A program made the position numbers and the translations under genes. Positions 7,960-16,682 of a stretch of DNA of 64,000 bases are shown piece by piece. Where the stretch lies: positions 20,670 through 84,669 of the forward strand of contig NZ_MRTQ01000023.1 in the NCBI RefSeq assembly GCF_001956215.1, given 5' to 3'. This DNA comes from Paenibacillus sp. FSL R5-0490 (GTDB lineage: Bacteria; Bacillota; Bacilli; Bacillales; Cytobacillaceae). Numbering within the stretch: position 1 is the stretch's first letter; each line of letters begins with the position of its first letter. The notes beneath the pieces were generated by a model. The model saw only the letters and a program-made list of their open reading frames with translations. It had not been told where the DNA came from and searched no databases.

Positions 7960-9026
7960 CATTTTTTAGCTTCTCCATCAGCTTTTTTTATGAAATTTTG
8001 CGTATAATGCTTTTTATAAACTCCAACTCCAAGATGGGTAAACTCTTCTTTCAGCAGACTATCCCGATGGCCTTTGCTGTTAAGCCAGCCTTCAACAACA
8101 GCGGGAGCATCTGTATAATTTGCAGCTATGTTTTCCCCGGCCTCCTCATATGAGACCTCCGCAGCTTCAAGCCGGTCCGCCAAATCGCCGTAAGTTTTAG
8201 AAGTATGAGAAAAGTCTTTTGTTTCATACATATCTTTGCTATGAGCTAAAGCTGCCGCTGCAGTCGGATCATCCCATTTCAGCGGCTGTAAATGATGGCT
8301 GACTCTTATAACATTGGTAATGTCGAAAATTTGCTTCTCTTTCGCTCTCTCCACATCGTCTTCAAAAGCAGGAGAAGGCAATGGGGGCTCCAATAATTCA
8401 CCACGGTAAACCATTTCATACGGGCGAAGCTTTATTAAAGTGGCTGCATCCATTAACCTCACGCTGGAAAGCGTCCCTGTAAATCTATCTATATTAAGCT
8501 GTGCATAGTATTCACCAACCATAACAAGCGGCCTTGTATTAAGGTCATCTTCAGATAACTCGAAACGGTATGAACTGTCTTTTACTTTAAGACTGAATTC
8601 TGTTTCAAAAAAGACGGATGAATATAATTCACCAATTGGCTGCCCTATTTTGAAAGGGTAAATGTCTGAATGTTCACCTGTCGCAAACAAACTAACCACT
8701 TTATTATTGCTGACGCCAGCCTGAATATACTCAGCGCCGCTTTTATTATATATCCACCAATCGTATCCATAAAAAGAGGGATCTATTCTGGACGGCTCTC
8801 CCAAACTTTCTTTAAGCTCCCCAGCTGATTTTCCCATTAGTGAGGCCACACCCTTTTCAGGGAACCCTGTATTGGAAGATAATTTATTTTCCTTATTATT
8901 TATATCCTTAATTGTATTTTCCTGACTGACAAGGATTTCCCCTTTTTCTTTACGCCCAATATCGATGTAAAAGCCTGCTGCCAGAAAAATGCAAATCAAT
9001 ACTAAAATTCGGAAAAGTGCTCGCAG
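7959..9026 (-). CDS. ylbC: CAP-domain (SCP/PR1-like) secreted protein YlbC, probable CTG start
   Basis: Extracytoplasmic protein: N-terminal hydrophobic segment (LVLICIFLAAGFYI), a YlbC-type N-terminal domain with repeated GxP/GEY elements (LMGKSAGELKESLGEPSR), and a C-terminal CAP domain (residues ~235-345) with the signatures HSKDM, FSHTS, GENIA and GHRDSLL. Substrate and partner unknown. The first conventional start in frame is TTG at 8999, with no ribosome site. GGGAGG lies 9 bases upstream of an in-frame CTG at 9026 (CTG CGA GCA CTT), giving (M)RALFRILVLIC and 355 residues. I chose the CTG, but 8999 (346 residues) is possible. Confidence 0.85.
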   Translation of the reverse strand: MRALFRILVLICIFLAAGFYIDIGRKEKGEILVSQENTIKDINNKENKLSSNTGFPEKGVASLMGKSAGELKESLGEPSRIDPSFYGYDWWIYNKSGAEYIQAGVSNNKVVSLFATGEHSDIYPFKIGQPIGELYSSVFFETEFSLKVKDSSYRFELSEDDLNTRPLVMVGEYYAQLNIDRFTGTLSSVRLMDAATLIKLRPYEMVYRGELLEPPLPSPAFEDDVERAKEKQIFDITNVIRVSHHLQPLKWDDPTAAAALAHSKDMYETKDFSHTSKTYGDLADRLEAAEVSYEEAGENIAANYTDAPAVVEGWLNSKGHRDSLLKEEFTHLGVGVYKKHYTQNFIKKADGEAKK

Positions 9027-9227
9027 AGAACCGTACCTCCCTTCTTTTACTCGCTGTATTTAAGGAAATTTAAAGTATAACATGCAGGCGTTCTGCTAAA
9101 TGGAATCTAAATAAAATTATTGCATATATACTATTAATCATACCATTAGGTGTATTGTTTATCTATTATAAATAAGTTCCGTAACAGCATTTGCTGCAAA
9201 AAAAAAGAACACCCAGGTGGTGTCCTC

Positions 9228-9659
9228 TTAATGCTGTGCTTCAGATTCGTGTTTAGAAATATCAGTAAGGGCTTCTCCAGCCTGGTCATCTGTTAAATGA
9301 CGCACGGCGAAGTCACCTAGTGAAACTATCCCAACAAGCTTGTCACCTTCCACAACAGGAAGCCTGCGAATCTGATGTTCTGCCATCAAACGGGCTGCTT
9401 CCCGAGCCTCTGTATCACTTGACACAGTTACTAAATGGCTGCTCATAATATCTTCTACTTTAGATGAAGCAGGGTGTTTTTCTGCCACACAGCGAAGAAC
9501 AATATCCCGGTCGGTGATCATTCCGACGAGCTTATCACTATCCACAATCGGGATAGCACCTACGTTTAATTCTTTCATCTTAACTGCCACTTCATAAACA
9601 TTGTCCAATAGTGAACAGCTTTCAACCTGGTCTGTCATAATATCGCGGATTTTTTCCAT
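9228..9659 (-). CDS. ylbB: CBS-domain protein YlbB
   Basis: 143 residues made of two tandem CBS domains: residues ~8-58 (DIMTDQVESC ... LVGMITDRDIVLR) and ~72-122 (DIMSSHLVTV ... LVGIVSLGDFAV). CBS pairs bind adenine nucleotides and act as sensors; no catalytic domain is attached here, so its effector and target are unknown. It starts 3 bases after the stop of the upstream LysM-CAP gene, so translation is coupled. B. subtilis ylbB stands in the same place. Confidence 0.9.
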   Translation of the reverse strand: MEKIRDIMTDQVESCSLLDNVYEVAVKMKELNVGAIPIVDSDKLVGMITDRDIVLRCVAEKHPASSKVEDIMSSHLVTVSSDTEAREAARLMAEHQIRRLPVVEGDKLVGIVSLGDFAVRHLTDDQAGEALTDISKHESEAQH

Positions 9660-9662
9660 TTT

Positions 9663-10304
9663 TTATCCTCCTTCATTTTTTTCAACAATGAATATGGTCC
9701 AATAGTGACCGTGCAGGCCTCCTTGACAATATCCGGCACCGATATGGGTTGCCTTTTTGTTAAGAATATTTTCCCGGTGGACCGAGGAATTCATCCAGGC
9801 AGCAAAGATTTCATCAGCTGTTTTATAGCCCGCCCCGATATTCTCCTTAACGGTGAAAAATGAAATCTGCTGATTCCTTAACATTTCTGTAGGATTTCCA
9901 TATGTAGGAGAATTATGTGAAACATATTGTAATTTCATCATATCCGAAGATTTTTTTTGGGCTTCAGCATTCAGCTGCAAATCTACAGACAACGGTTTTA
10001 GACTTAATTCCCTTCTTTTTTCGTTGGCGAGTCTCATAAGTTCATTTTCATTCTCACCCATATTTGGAAGAGCTATCTTCTTTCCATGGTCTGGAATGAT
10101 AATCATTTCACCTGGAAAAATTAAATCAGGATTTTCTATCTGAGGATTGCTATTAATAATTTCCTTCAGATCTTTCTGAAATCTAAGGGCAATTTCCCAA
10201 AGAGTATCTTTTTGCTCAACTCTGTAATCTACAGCAGCACCTGCAGGCTGAGGTGTAAAGAATATTAGAAAAAATAAGATGCTGATGGCTTTGTATTTCT
10301 GCAA
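9663..10304 (-). CDS. Secreted LysM plus CAP-domain protein
   Basis: 213 residues: signal peptide (ISILFFLIFFTPQPAGAA, cleavage near residue 24), one LysM peptidoglycan-binding module (residues ~27-70, YRVEQKDTLWEIALRF ... GEMIIIP), then a CAP domain (residues ~85-210) with the typical elements SHNSPTYG, KENIGAGY, VHRENIL and HYWTIFIVE. It resembles YkwD/SafA-like spore or wall proteins. Start TTG at 10304 preceded by AAAGGGGAAG. First gene of a pair with ylbB. Confidence 0.87.
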   Translation of the reverse strand: MQKYKAISILFFLIFFTPQPAGAAVDYRVEQKDTLWEIALRFQKDLKEIINSNPQIENPDLIFPGEMIIIPDHGKKIALPNMGENENELMRLANEKRRELSLKPLSVDLQLNAEAQKKSSDMMKLQYVSHNSPTYGNPTEMLRNQQISFFTVKENIGAGYKTADEIFAAWMNSSVHRENILNKKATHIGAGYCQGGLHGHYWTIFIVEKNEGG

Positions 10305-10539
10305 TTGACGCTTCCCCTTTCACAGTTTTGCAGCTGCTCAGTTCCATTTGCTCAAGATATGCCAGACAGACGTTAAATATGGCATTTCAGCTAACGTTCT
10401 TTGACAGATGAATGTTTTCTTGCATGAATCCGTTGCAAGTTACGCTTTTTTCTACTATTATTAAATTTGAGATAAACTTGTTAAAATTATGCATGGATCC
10501 GTTCATCAGAACCATGGATTGTTTTCAGGAGGGACAATT

Positions 10540-10899
10540 ATGAAATTTGAAAACACAGGTCTGGAAAATAATAAAGCAGACTTAACCCGCTTAGATGAAG
10601 TAATGCTTTCACACGGCCTTGTCCGTGAAGGGCAATGGGATTATGAAAGAGTTACATATGACCGTAAATTCGAATTAAAAGAAGGCGTTTTTTACCTTCG
10701 TGTATTTGGATATGCTGCTGAAGGAGATGTAGGAGCCCATAGAGCAACTATTCAGCTTATGACCCCGCTGCTAGGCAAACATTACTATCCGCACGGTGTA
10801 GAATACGGCGAAGGCGAAAGCTTCCCTAAATCATTAGTAAGCCAATGCGAAAAAATTCTTAGTGAAATTAAAGCTGAAATTGACCAATTTGCTGAGTAA
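10540..10899 (+). CDS. YugN-like family protein (position of ylbA)
   Basis: The start at ATG 10540 is fixed by AGGAGGG at 10528-10534, giving 119 residues; the upstream ATG at 10489 lacks a site. Small soluble alpha/beta protein of the YugN-like family, function unknown. It stands where B. subtilis has ylbA (about the same length), so it is probably the positional equivalent; this is inference. Monocistronic, with a strong terminator after it. Confidence 0.82.
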   Translation: MKFENTGLENNKADLTRLDEVMLSHGLVREGQWDYERVTYDRKFELKEGVFYLRVFGYAAEGDVGAHRATIQLMTPLLGKHYYPHGVEYGEGESFPKSLVSQCEKILSEIKAEIDQFAE

Positions 10900-10933
10900 T
10901 TTTTGCTAAGATTACAGAATGTTTTTTCTGCAT

Positions 10934-10965
10934 AAAAAGACGCATGAACATCATGCGTCTTTTTT
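10934..10965. terminator. Terminator after the yugN-like gene
   Basis: AAAAAGACGCATGA-aca-TCATGCGTCTTTTTT, long perfect stem; also usable by the convergent minus-strand gene. Confidence 0.8.
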
Positions 10966-10989
10966 ATATCAACTTTGGACCCGCTAAAT

Positions 10990-11340
10990 TTAATTTTCTG
11001 AAAGAGCGCTTCCTGCAGATATAATTTTTTGGACTGAGAGATCCACTCTTTTTACCTTCAGTCCTGTAAAATGGACAATCTCATCCTTGATTTCTTTCTG
11101 AATCCGGAGAGTTTCCTCCAAAATATTTTTTCCATTTACTATGTTAAGCTTAATTCTCAAATATACTTCAGTGTTCTTAAAAGTTATGGAGATTGGTTCT
11201 TCTTTTCTCTTAAAGAAAGTGAATCTTTCATGCTTAAGAGGAATAACATTTTTTCTTTCCTCCAGGCTGGATTCTACGATTGCGGAGATTATATCACTGG
11301 CTGCCTGAATCGTCTCGAAGTCAAGATGGGCGTTATGCAT
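10990..11340 (-). CDS. Asp23/Gls24-like envelope stress family protein
   Basis: 116 residues. The second half (EVYLRIKLNIVNGKNILE, then EIKDEIVHFTGLKVKRVDLSV) follows the Asp23/Gls24 pattern of two amphipathic strands flanking a helix that ends in tGLxVxxVxV. The basic insert (HERFTFFKRKEEP) is unusual for the family. No signal peptide. Function unknown; relatives include YqhY and Asp23/AmaP partners. Confidence in the family is moderate. Confidence 0.65.
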   Translation of the reverse strand: MHNAHLDFETIQAASDIISAIVESSLEERKNVIPLKHERFTFFKRKEEPISITFKNTEVYLRIKLNIVNGKNILEETLRIQKEIKDEIVHFTGLKVKRVDLSVQKIISAGSALSEN

Positions 11341-11497
11341 CTACCGTTCACTTCTTTCTTTACGATTTTTAATATACGGGCAATAATCTCTCAGCTTTAA
11401 ACCGTTTAATTTTTTGTTTTTATAATATTTAATGCATACTATAATCAAAGTGTTACGGTCTTTTGATGGTTAACAAAATTGGGAAAGGGGACTTATT

Positions 11498-12556
11498 TTG
11501 TCTGCAATATTCACAAAACGTTTTTTATTAATATTGATTGCTGTAATTCTTATAACTGTCCTTTTTTATTTCATTTTGCCTGTTTCTGTTCCGCTGATTG
11601 TTGCATTTATTACTGCATTAATCCTGGAGCCAGTTGTGAAACTGCTGCAAAATAGAATAAAAATAAGCCGAAGAGTATCCGTGCTGATTACTTTTCTGGG
11701 ATTTGTCCTCTTCATTGGCTTATCAGGTTACTTTATTACGACAAAAGTGATTACTGAAGCCATTAAACTTGTTGAAAATGCTCCTATGTACATTAATGAA
11801 ATTACAAAAGCATGGCTCAGGGCAGAAGCGGACTTTTCCAATGCCGCCAAAGACCTTCCTAAAGACCTTGTTGATGAATTAAGCAACCAGATTCAATCCT
11901 TCTTGAATAAAACGAAGAATGACCTTGTCGCTTACGTAAATATAGATAGCTTAAAAGCACTTCTGACAAACATCCCGAATTATCTTGTCAGTTTCATCGT
12001 ATATTTGATTGCCTTATTTTTGTTTTTAATAGATCTTCCGCGATTAAGGAAAGGCTTGTATAATCACCTTACAGAAAAAACAGCAGATAAAGTCAAGTTT
12101 ATGACTTCACGGCTCTCTTATGTCGGGTTTGGCTTTTTCAAGGCTCAATTTCTTGTAAGTGTGATTATCTTTATCGTTTCACTGATTGGATTATTATTCA
12201 TCAATCCAGAAATGGCATTGATCATGTCTATAATCATTTGGGTTATTGACTTTATCCCTATTATTGGCTCCATTGTCATTCTAGGCCCATGGGCATTGTT
12301 TCATCTGCTGACAGGAGATTTAGCTATGGGGACACAATTGGCAATTCTTGCAGCCGTCCTCTTAATTATCCGGAGGACAGTTGAGCCAAAGGTAATGGGC
12401 ACCCATATAGGGCTATCTCCGCTTGCTACGCTAATAGCCATGTATCTAGGCCTGAAACTTATTGGAATACTGGGCTTCATCATTGGCCCATTACTGGTCA
12501 TTGCCTTTAATTCCGCAAAAGAAGCAGGACTTATTAAGATGAATTTCAAAATATAA
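11498..12556 (+). CDS. AI-2E/PerM-family transporter, sporulation protein YtvI-like
   Basis: 352-residue polytopic membrane protein. Two or three N-terminal membrane segments (residues ~7-95), a soluble helical region (~95-150) and about five C-terminal segments with the family element IIWVIDFIPIIGSIVILGPW (residues ~245-265). YtvI of B. subtilis, a member of this family, is listed as a sporulation protein. Transport substrate unknown. Start TTG at 11498 with GAAAGGGGA upstream. Monocistronic; terminator 12572-12597. Confidence 0.82.
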   Translation: MSAIFTKRFLLILIAVILITVLFYFILPVSVPLIVAFITALILEPVVKLLQNRIKISRRVSVLITFLGFVLFIGLSGYFITTKVITEAIKLVENAPMYINEITKAWLRAEADFSNAAKDLPKDLVDELSNQIQSFLNKTKNDLVAYVNIDSLKALLTNIPNYLVSFIVYLIALFLFLIDLPRLRKGLYNHLTEKTADKVKFMTSRLSYVGFGFFKAQFLVSVIIFIVSLIGLLFINPEMALIMSIIIWVIDFIPIIGSIVILGPWALFHLLTGDLAMGTQLAILAAVLLIIRRTVEPKVMGTHIGLSPLATLIAMYLGLKLIGILGFIIGPLLVIAFNSAKEAGLIKMNFKI

Positions 12557-12571
12557 ACTTAATAAAAAAAT

Positions 12572-12597
12572 AAAAAAGCGTCCGCCTGGACGCTTTT
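12572..12597. terminator. Terminator after ytvI-like gene
   Basis: AAAAAAGCGTCC-gcct-GGACGCTTTTT, perfect stem with T tract, between convergent genes. Confidence 0.8.
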
Positions 12598-12628
12598 TCT
12601 TTCCTGCAAACATCTCAACTTAGTTTCC

Positions 12629-13801
12629 TTAAAAAAAGTCATAGAAAAAGGACTTTTGCACAGGAATTTTTCCTTCAAGTATTTCTGCATCATTTCTTGG
12701 ACCTTTAATTTCACCTAAATCATATAACTCCATTGGCCTCTTATAGCCAATTATAATCGCTGAAAGGGCATTGATAGACATATGAAGACCCCGTGCTGGA
12801 GGGTTAGTGCATTGGCTTCCTGCTTTCTCTTTAAACACCCTGACACCTTCGTCAGCAATTAGGTAACTTCCATTATTCCATGGTGCATGGTGATCCTCAA
12901 TATGCAGAAAGACATTTTCACTATATTCATTGAAAGAATATTGGCCGAGACACTTTTCAGCATTGACGATTCTCCCCATAAAGTACGGAAAAACCTCCAT
13001 TTTTAAATTAGGCTGATTCAGGTAATAAGGAAATGGATCGTGTACTGAAGTAATGATCTTTACTTCCTCAACCATCGAATCATGCTGACAGATAAAATTC
13101 CATAAGTTCAATCTGGCTTCCTGATTTAAAGCTGCGAATTCTTCGATATCCATTCTATTGTCTTTTACCTTAAATAATATATAGCCCTGTCCTTCACCTG
13201 ATTCGTTAAAATACACCGCAATCTGGTAATCAGAATACACAAAGTTTTCCCACCAGTATGTGTCTCTTACAAGCCCTCCTGAATAACGCTGCATATATTC
13301 TTTATAAATCTTTTCGATGGTTAATGTGTGCTGGTTCTTAGTAAATCGCTTAATGGTCCCTGAAGATTTTCCCGTCATTTTTAAATCTATTTTCTTAATA
13401 TGCGTTTTCTTATATTCAGTGAATATCTCCCATCCGTATTTTCGATAGAAAGAAATATCAAATGGATGCAAAAATGAAAATAGCTGATCCTTATTATTCA
13501 TCTCGGCTAAAGCGTGCTTGATCAGACTGCTTACATGCCCCCTTCTTCTGAATTCCGGATATGTTGCCACACCAGCAACACCTCCCATATCCCATTCAAA
13601 GCCATTAATATGAACTTTCAGGGGGATGATGTGAAGTTTGGCAGCCAAACTTTCCCCTTCCCAGATACCAAAAATGGCATGATTTTTTAAACGTTCCATC
13701 CTGGCCGGGATGTCAGCTTCAGGCACATTATACTGGAAGGCATACATGGAAAGCTTCATGGCCTCAATATATTCATTCTCTGTTAATTTACTTACCGACA
13801 C
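12629..13801 (-). CDS. GNAT N-acetyltransferase, Eis-like
   Basis: A 390-residue multi-domain acetyltransferase. The N-terminal GNAT domain carries the acetyl-CoA loop GVATYPEFRRRGHVSSL (residues ~77-93). A middle GNAT-like domain and a C-terminal sterol-carrier-like domain (ADEGVRVFKEKAG) follow, as in Eis/YbeU proteins that acetylate amines. The natural substrate cannot be inferred. The frame is open to TTG 13816, but GGGAGTG sits 6 bases before the GTG at 13801, which I take as the start. Confidence 0.82.
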   Translation of the reverse strand: MSVSKLTENEYIEAMKLSMYAFQYNVPEADIPARMERLKNHAIFGIWEGESLAAKLHIIPLKVHINGFEWDMGGVAGVATYPEFRRRGHVSSLIKHALAEMNNKDQLFSFLHPFDISFYRKYGWEIFTEYKKTHIKKIDLKMTGKSSGTIKRFTKNQHTLTIEKIYKEYMQRYSGGLVRDTYWWENFVYSDYQIAVYFNESGEGQGYILFKVKDNRMDIEEFAALNQEARLNLWNFICQHDSMVEEVKIITSVHDPFPYYLNQPNLKMEVFPYFMGRIVNAEKCLGQYSFNEYSENVFLHIEDHHAPWNNGSYLIADEGVRVFKEKAGSQCTNPPARGLHMSINALSAIIIGYKRPMELYDLGEIKGPRNDAEILEGKIPVQKSFFYDFF

Positions 13802-13889
13802 AAAATTCACTCCCAATTAAATATCATTCATAAATATTCGCCATATACTTATTAAGTCCTTTTAATTAAGAAGTGGATAATTTTTTGGG

Positions 13890-13922
13890 CATAAAAAAAA
13901 TACCGCTAAACAGCCAGCGGCA
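13890..13922 (-). terminator. Terminator after DUF420 gene
   Basis: On the minus strand GCCGCTGG and the following AGCGGTA form a stem, followed by TTTTTTTTAT. Confidence 0.6.
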
Positions 13923-13934
13923 TCTCATAACCTG

Positions 13935-14402
13935 TTACGTACCCAGGATTGCTTTTATAACTGATGTGGTTTCTCCTCCATGGTAGAAAACATACAGCAG
14001 CAGATAGACTGCAACACCTGTTATGCCAGTAAAAAACCAGACCACACTGGTTATCGGTCCCAATTTCCTATGTGCTGCCACTTTATTTTTATAGCCCGTA
14101 TATAACGAGATAATTCCTAAAACTGCCCCAACAGTTGCCAGGGTAATATGGAAAATTAAGAAAATCGTATAATAAATTTTTATATCATCAGGGCCGCCAA
14201 ATGCAGTATTCCCAATAAAAACAGTTCTGCTGGCATAAATGATAAAGAAAATAACAGCAAACACAGCAGCCAAAGTCATTGTTTTCTTATGAGCCTCAAG
14301 CTTTTTTTTGCTGATTTGTACCCAACCAATCGCAACCGTTATTGCACTTAATACAATAAAGGTCGTGCTTATGGTAGGGAGTATAGGTAATGAGTATTCC
14401 AT
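13935..14402 (-). CDS. DUF420 heme-copper oxidase maturation protein (YozB/CtaM family)
   Basis: 155-residue membrane protein with four predicted segments and conserved histidines in LIFHITLATVGA and AHRKLGP. DUF420 proteins include YozB of B. subtilis and CtaM of Staphylococcus aureus, which is needed for maturation of the aa3-type quinol oxidase. Here it lies 230 bases downstream of ctaG on the same strand, beyond a terminator, which fits a role in cytochrome oxidase assembly. ATG start. A CRP/FNR-like palindrome is at 14555-14570. Confidence 0.85.
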   Translation of the reverse strand: MEYSLPILPTISTTFIVLSAITVAIGWVQISKKKLEAHKKTMTLAAVFAVIFFIIYASRTVFIGNTAFGGPDDIKIYYTIFLIFHITLATVGAVLGIISLYTGYKNKVAAHRKLGPITSVVWFFTGITGVAVYLLLYVFYHGGETTSVIKAILGT

Positions 14403-14554
14403 AAATTATTCCTCTCTCCACTATCAGTTTAAAATTCATCTTCACGGTATTATTTATCACAAGGTTCATTTTATTAAAGTGTACTATATTTTTCAACAAA
14501 CTGTATGAGCTTTTAATAAAAGTTCCTTAAATGTTCAATATTTGTTTCATTCCA

Positions 14555-14570
14555 TGTGATCATGATCATT
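14555..14570. promoter_or_regulatory. Candidate Fnr/CRP-type operator upstream of the DUF420 gene
   Basis: TGTGATCATGATCATT: the left half TGTGA is exact, the right half TCATT matches TCACA at three of five positions, and the spacing is 6. The core TGATCATGATCA is a perfect 12-base palindrome. It lies about 155 bases upstream of the DUF420 start. Confidence 0.35.
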
Positions 14571-14599
14571 GCAATATACATTTTTTACTTTTTCAAAAA

Positions 14600-14631
14600 A
14601 ATAAACTCCAGCCTCTGACTGGAGTTATTTT
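14600..14631 (-). terminator. Terminator of the cta operon
   Basis: On the minus strand AACTCCAGT pairs with TGGAGTT, followed by a T-rich tract; just after the ctaG stop. Confidence 0.7.
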
Positions 14632-15534
14632 TTATTTTACTAAATGCGGATTTAATAATGCTTCTTCTTCTGAAGGCGTAATTTCCTGTTCTTTTTTGTA
14701 CCAAGCATAGAAGATTTGCGCAAGAATAAAGCCATATACAATTTCCTGGATAATCTTCATGATGACCCCGCCAAGCTGCTGATCGTGTATAAGAGACATT
14801 GAATTGAACATTTCCGGCCCGCTAAGATTCAGGCTTGCCAGTGTCGCAGAAGGAACACATAACTGAAGGGCCTGTGCCCATGCATTTGGATCAGAATATG
14901 TGCTGTACATTGGAGTATCTGCAAAAATGATCAGAGCACATGCAGGAGTCAATAAAACACCATTTGCAAAAATATATCCTACCTTTTTCAAGCCGTCCAG
15001 TGACTCCATTTCAGGAAGCTCATTAATAGTCGGCCACCACATAAAGATTGCCAGAAGAAACAGGCCAGATGTATATACAGTATGAAACATCATATCCGTT
15101 TTTACCACGTCAAAAACATCTGGTATGTGGTATATAGAAAATACTCCATTAAACAGAATAATGGCGATTAATGGCTTTGTAAAAATACTGAATACAGGTT
15201 TAATAGCTTTGTGATTAATCACTCTTCTCCACACCCACTGAGGGGTTCCCATGACTACAAGGGGAGGAACAACTAAATACAGGATAGCCATCTGTATCAT
15301 ATGGGCATAAAACATTAAATGGCCCATCAGGTCCAGCGGAGAGCCTTTGATCGCATACAACACAATCATAGCGACTGTAAAATACCCACCCTGCCTTTTA
15401 GTTAATGGCTCACTATCTTTGAACTTTCCACGATACTTTACTGTTAACATAAAGTATCCTGCAAGAATCAGTGCTACAAATAAAAAGAAATATGGACTCC
15501 AAAGTGCACGGAAACCGAATATTTCCAAAGACAT
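14632..15534 (-). CDS. ctaG: Cytochrome c oxidase assembly factor CtaG
   Basis: 300-residue polytopic membrane protein of the caa3-oxidase assembly factor family, required for copper-dependent maturation of caa3 oxidase in B. subtilis. About seven hydrophobic segments with conserved histidines and methionines, e.g. GHLMFYAHMIQMAILY and SIYHIPDVFDVV. Length agrees with B. subtilis CtaG (297). GAGGTGATAGC precedes the ATG. It is the last gene of ctaBCDEFG, but 178 bases and a hairpin (15680-15702) separate it from ctaF, so its expression may be reduced. Confidence 0.94.
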   Translation of the reverse strand: MSLEIFGFRALWSPYFFLFVALILAGYFMLTVKYRGKFKDSEPLTKRQGGYFTVAMIVLYAIKGSPLDLMGHLMFYAHMIQMAILYLVVPPLVVMGTPQWVWRRVINHKAIKPVFSIFTKPLIAIILFNGVFSIYHIPDVFDVVKTDMMFHTVYTSGLFLLAIFMWWPTINELPEMESLDGLKKVGYIFANGVLLTPACALIIFADTPMYSTYSDPNAWAQALQLCVPSATLASLNLSGPEMFNSMSLIHDQQLGGVIMKIIQEIVYGFILAQIFYAWYKKEQEITPSEEEALLNPHLVK

Positions 15535-15679
15535 GCTATCACCTCATTAAATATTGCTCAATCGGCCTTAAACGTTTCCAATACTAAGCGATATTGACAA
15601 GTACTATTATACTCTCTTCAGTCTGCAATCTCAATAAATCGGAAATTGGGTATTTGCAAATACTTCATTACATAAAAAG

Positions 15680-15702
15680 AAAATCGGCCAACAGCCGATT
15701 TT
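15680..15702. terminator. Hairpin between ctaF and ctaG
   Basis: AAAATCGGC-caaca-GCCGATTTT. A terminator or partial attenuator inside the cta operon. Confidence 0.65.
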
Positions 15703-15712
15703 CTTTTTGAAC

Positions 15713-16048
15713 TTACCACCAAATAACAGTCAAGAAAGTAATGATAGTGATAAATCCGACAAATGCTCCTGAGTATAAGAACAAAGACGGTGCTTCATGA
15801 CCTTTGTGGCTCATATGCATGAAATAATATAATTGGAAGATTACTTGCACAAGAGCAAGAATCAGGATGAACGGCACTATAAACCATCCGGAGAAACCTT
15901 CATAACCTGCTGCTACGAACGCAACAATTGTCAGGAAGATCATTAGTGCAAATGTGATAACTTGATGTCTCATCTCTTCTGCACTTTTTTTGCGTCTATA
16001 TTCAATGTCTACTCTTGGGTTACCTGAGTTTGGTTGTTGATTGGCCAT
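15713..16048 (-). CDS. ctaF: Cytochrome c oxidase subunit IVB (CtaF)
   Basis: 111-residue small subunit of the caa3 oxidase with three membrane segments (VITFALMIFLTIVAFVA; WFIVPFILILALVQVIF; LFLYSGAFVGFITIITFL). COX4_pro family; not catalytic, thought to stabilise the CuB site. Lies 4 bases after ctaE. Confidence 0.94.
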   Translation of the reverse strand: MANQQPNSGNPRVDIEYRRKKSAEEMRHQVITFALMIFLTIVAFVAAGYEGFSGWFIVPFILILALVQVIFQLYYFMHMSHKGHEAPSLFLYSGAFVGFITIITFLTVIWW

Positions 16049-16052
16049 CAGT

Positions 16053-16682
16053 TTATCCCACCATTCCCATTAAATATACTACTGTAAAGATGAAAACCCA
16101 AACAACGTCGATAAAGTGCCAGTATAGGCTGGCTACATAAAACTTAGGAGCATTGTAAAGGTTCAATCCTCTTTTGCTGTTGCGGATCATCAAAGTAGTG
16201 ATCCATAATAAACCGAATGCCACGTGAGCACCATGGAATCCAACTAACGTGTAGAAGGCTGAACCAAAGGCACTGCTTGTAAAGCTATGATGGAATTCAT
16301 GTACATAGTGATTGAACTCGTAAATTTCCAAACCAAGGAATCCAAGTCCAAGCAAAACAGTAATTCCAAGCCATAGCTGCATTTTTTTGAAGTTGAAGTT
16401 CTTCATGTGATACATAGCATATACGCTTGTGAGCGAGCTTGTTAATAGCAGCATTGTCATAATAAATGCCAATGGAATTTCAAACAAGTCTTTCGCAAGA
16501 GCCATGTCACTGCTAGGAACTTTGTCTTTTAAAGCAAGGTAAGTGGCGAATAGGGAGGCGAATAAAACCGTCTCTCCCCCAAGGAAAAACCAGAAACCTA
16601 AGAATTTGTTCTTGGCTTCGAGGGTTTGCTTTTCAGGCGAAGCAGGCCATGTTTCATAAGTCATTTTTTGTTCAGTAGCCAT
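16053..16682 (-). CDS. ctaE: Cytochrome c oxidase subunit III (CtaE)
   Basis: 209-residue membrane subunit with five segments, the bacterial caa3 type. Recognisable blocks: KFLGFWFFLGGETVLFASLF, FHGAHVAFGLLW and the C-terminal ASLYWHFIDVVWVFIFTVVY (residues ~185-204), a subunit III hallmark. The start ATG overlaps the ctaD stop by one base (TAATG), so translation is coupled. Confidence 0.96.
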   Translation of the reverse strand: MATEQKMTYETWPASPEKQTLEAKNKFLGFWFFLGGETVLFASLFATYLALKDKVPSSDMALAKDLFEIPLAFIMTMLLLTSSLTSVYAMYHMKNFNFKKMQLWLGITVLLGLGFLGLEIYEFNHYVHEFHHSFTSSAFGSAFYTLVGFHGAHVAFGLLWITTLMIRNSKRGLNLYNAPKFYVASLYWHFIDVVWVFIFTVVYLMGMVG

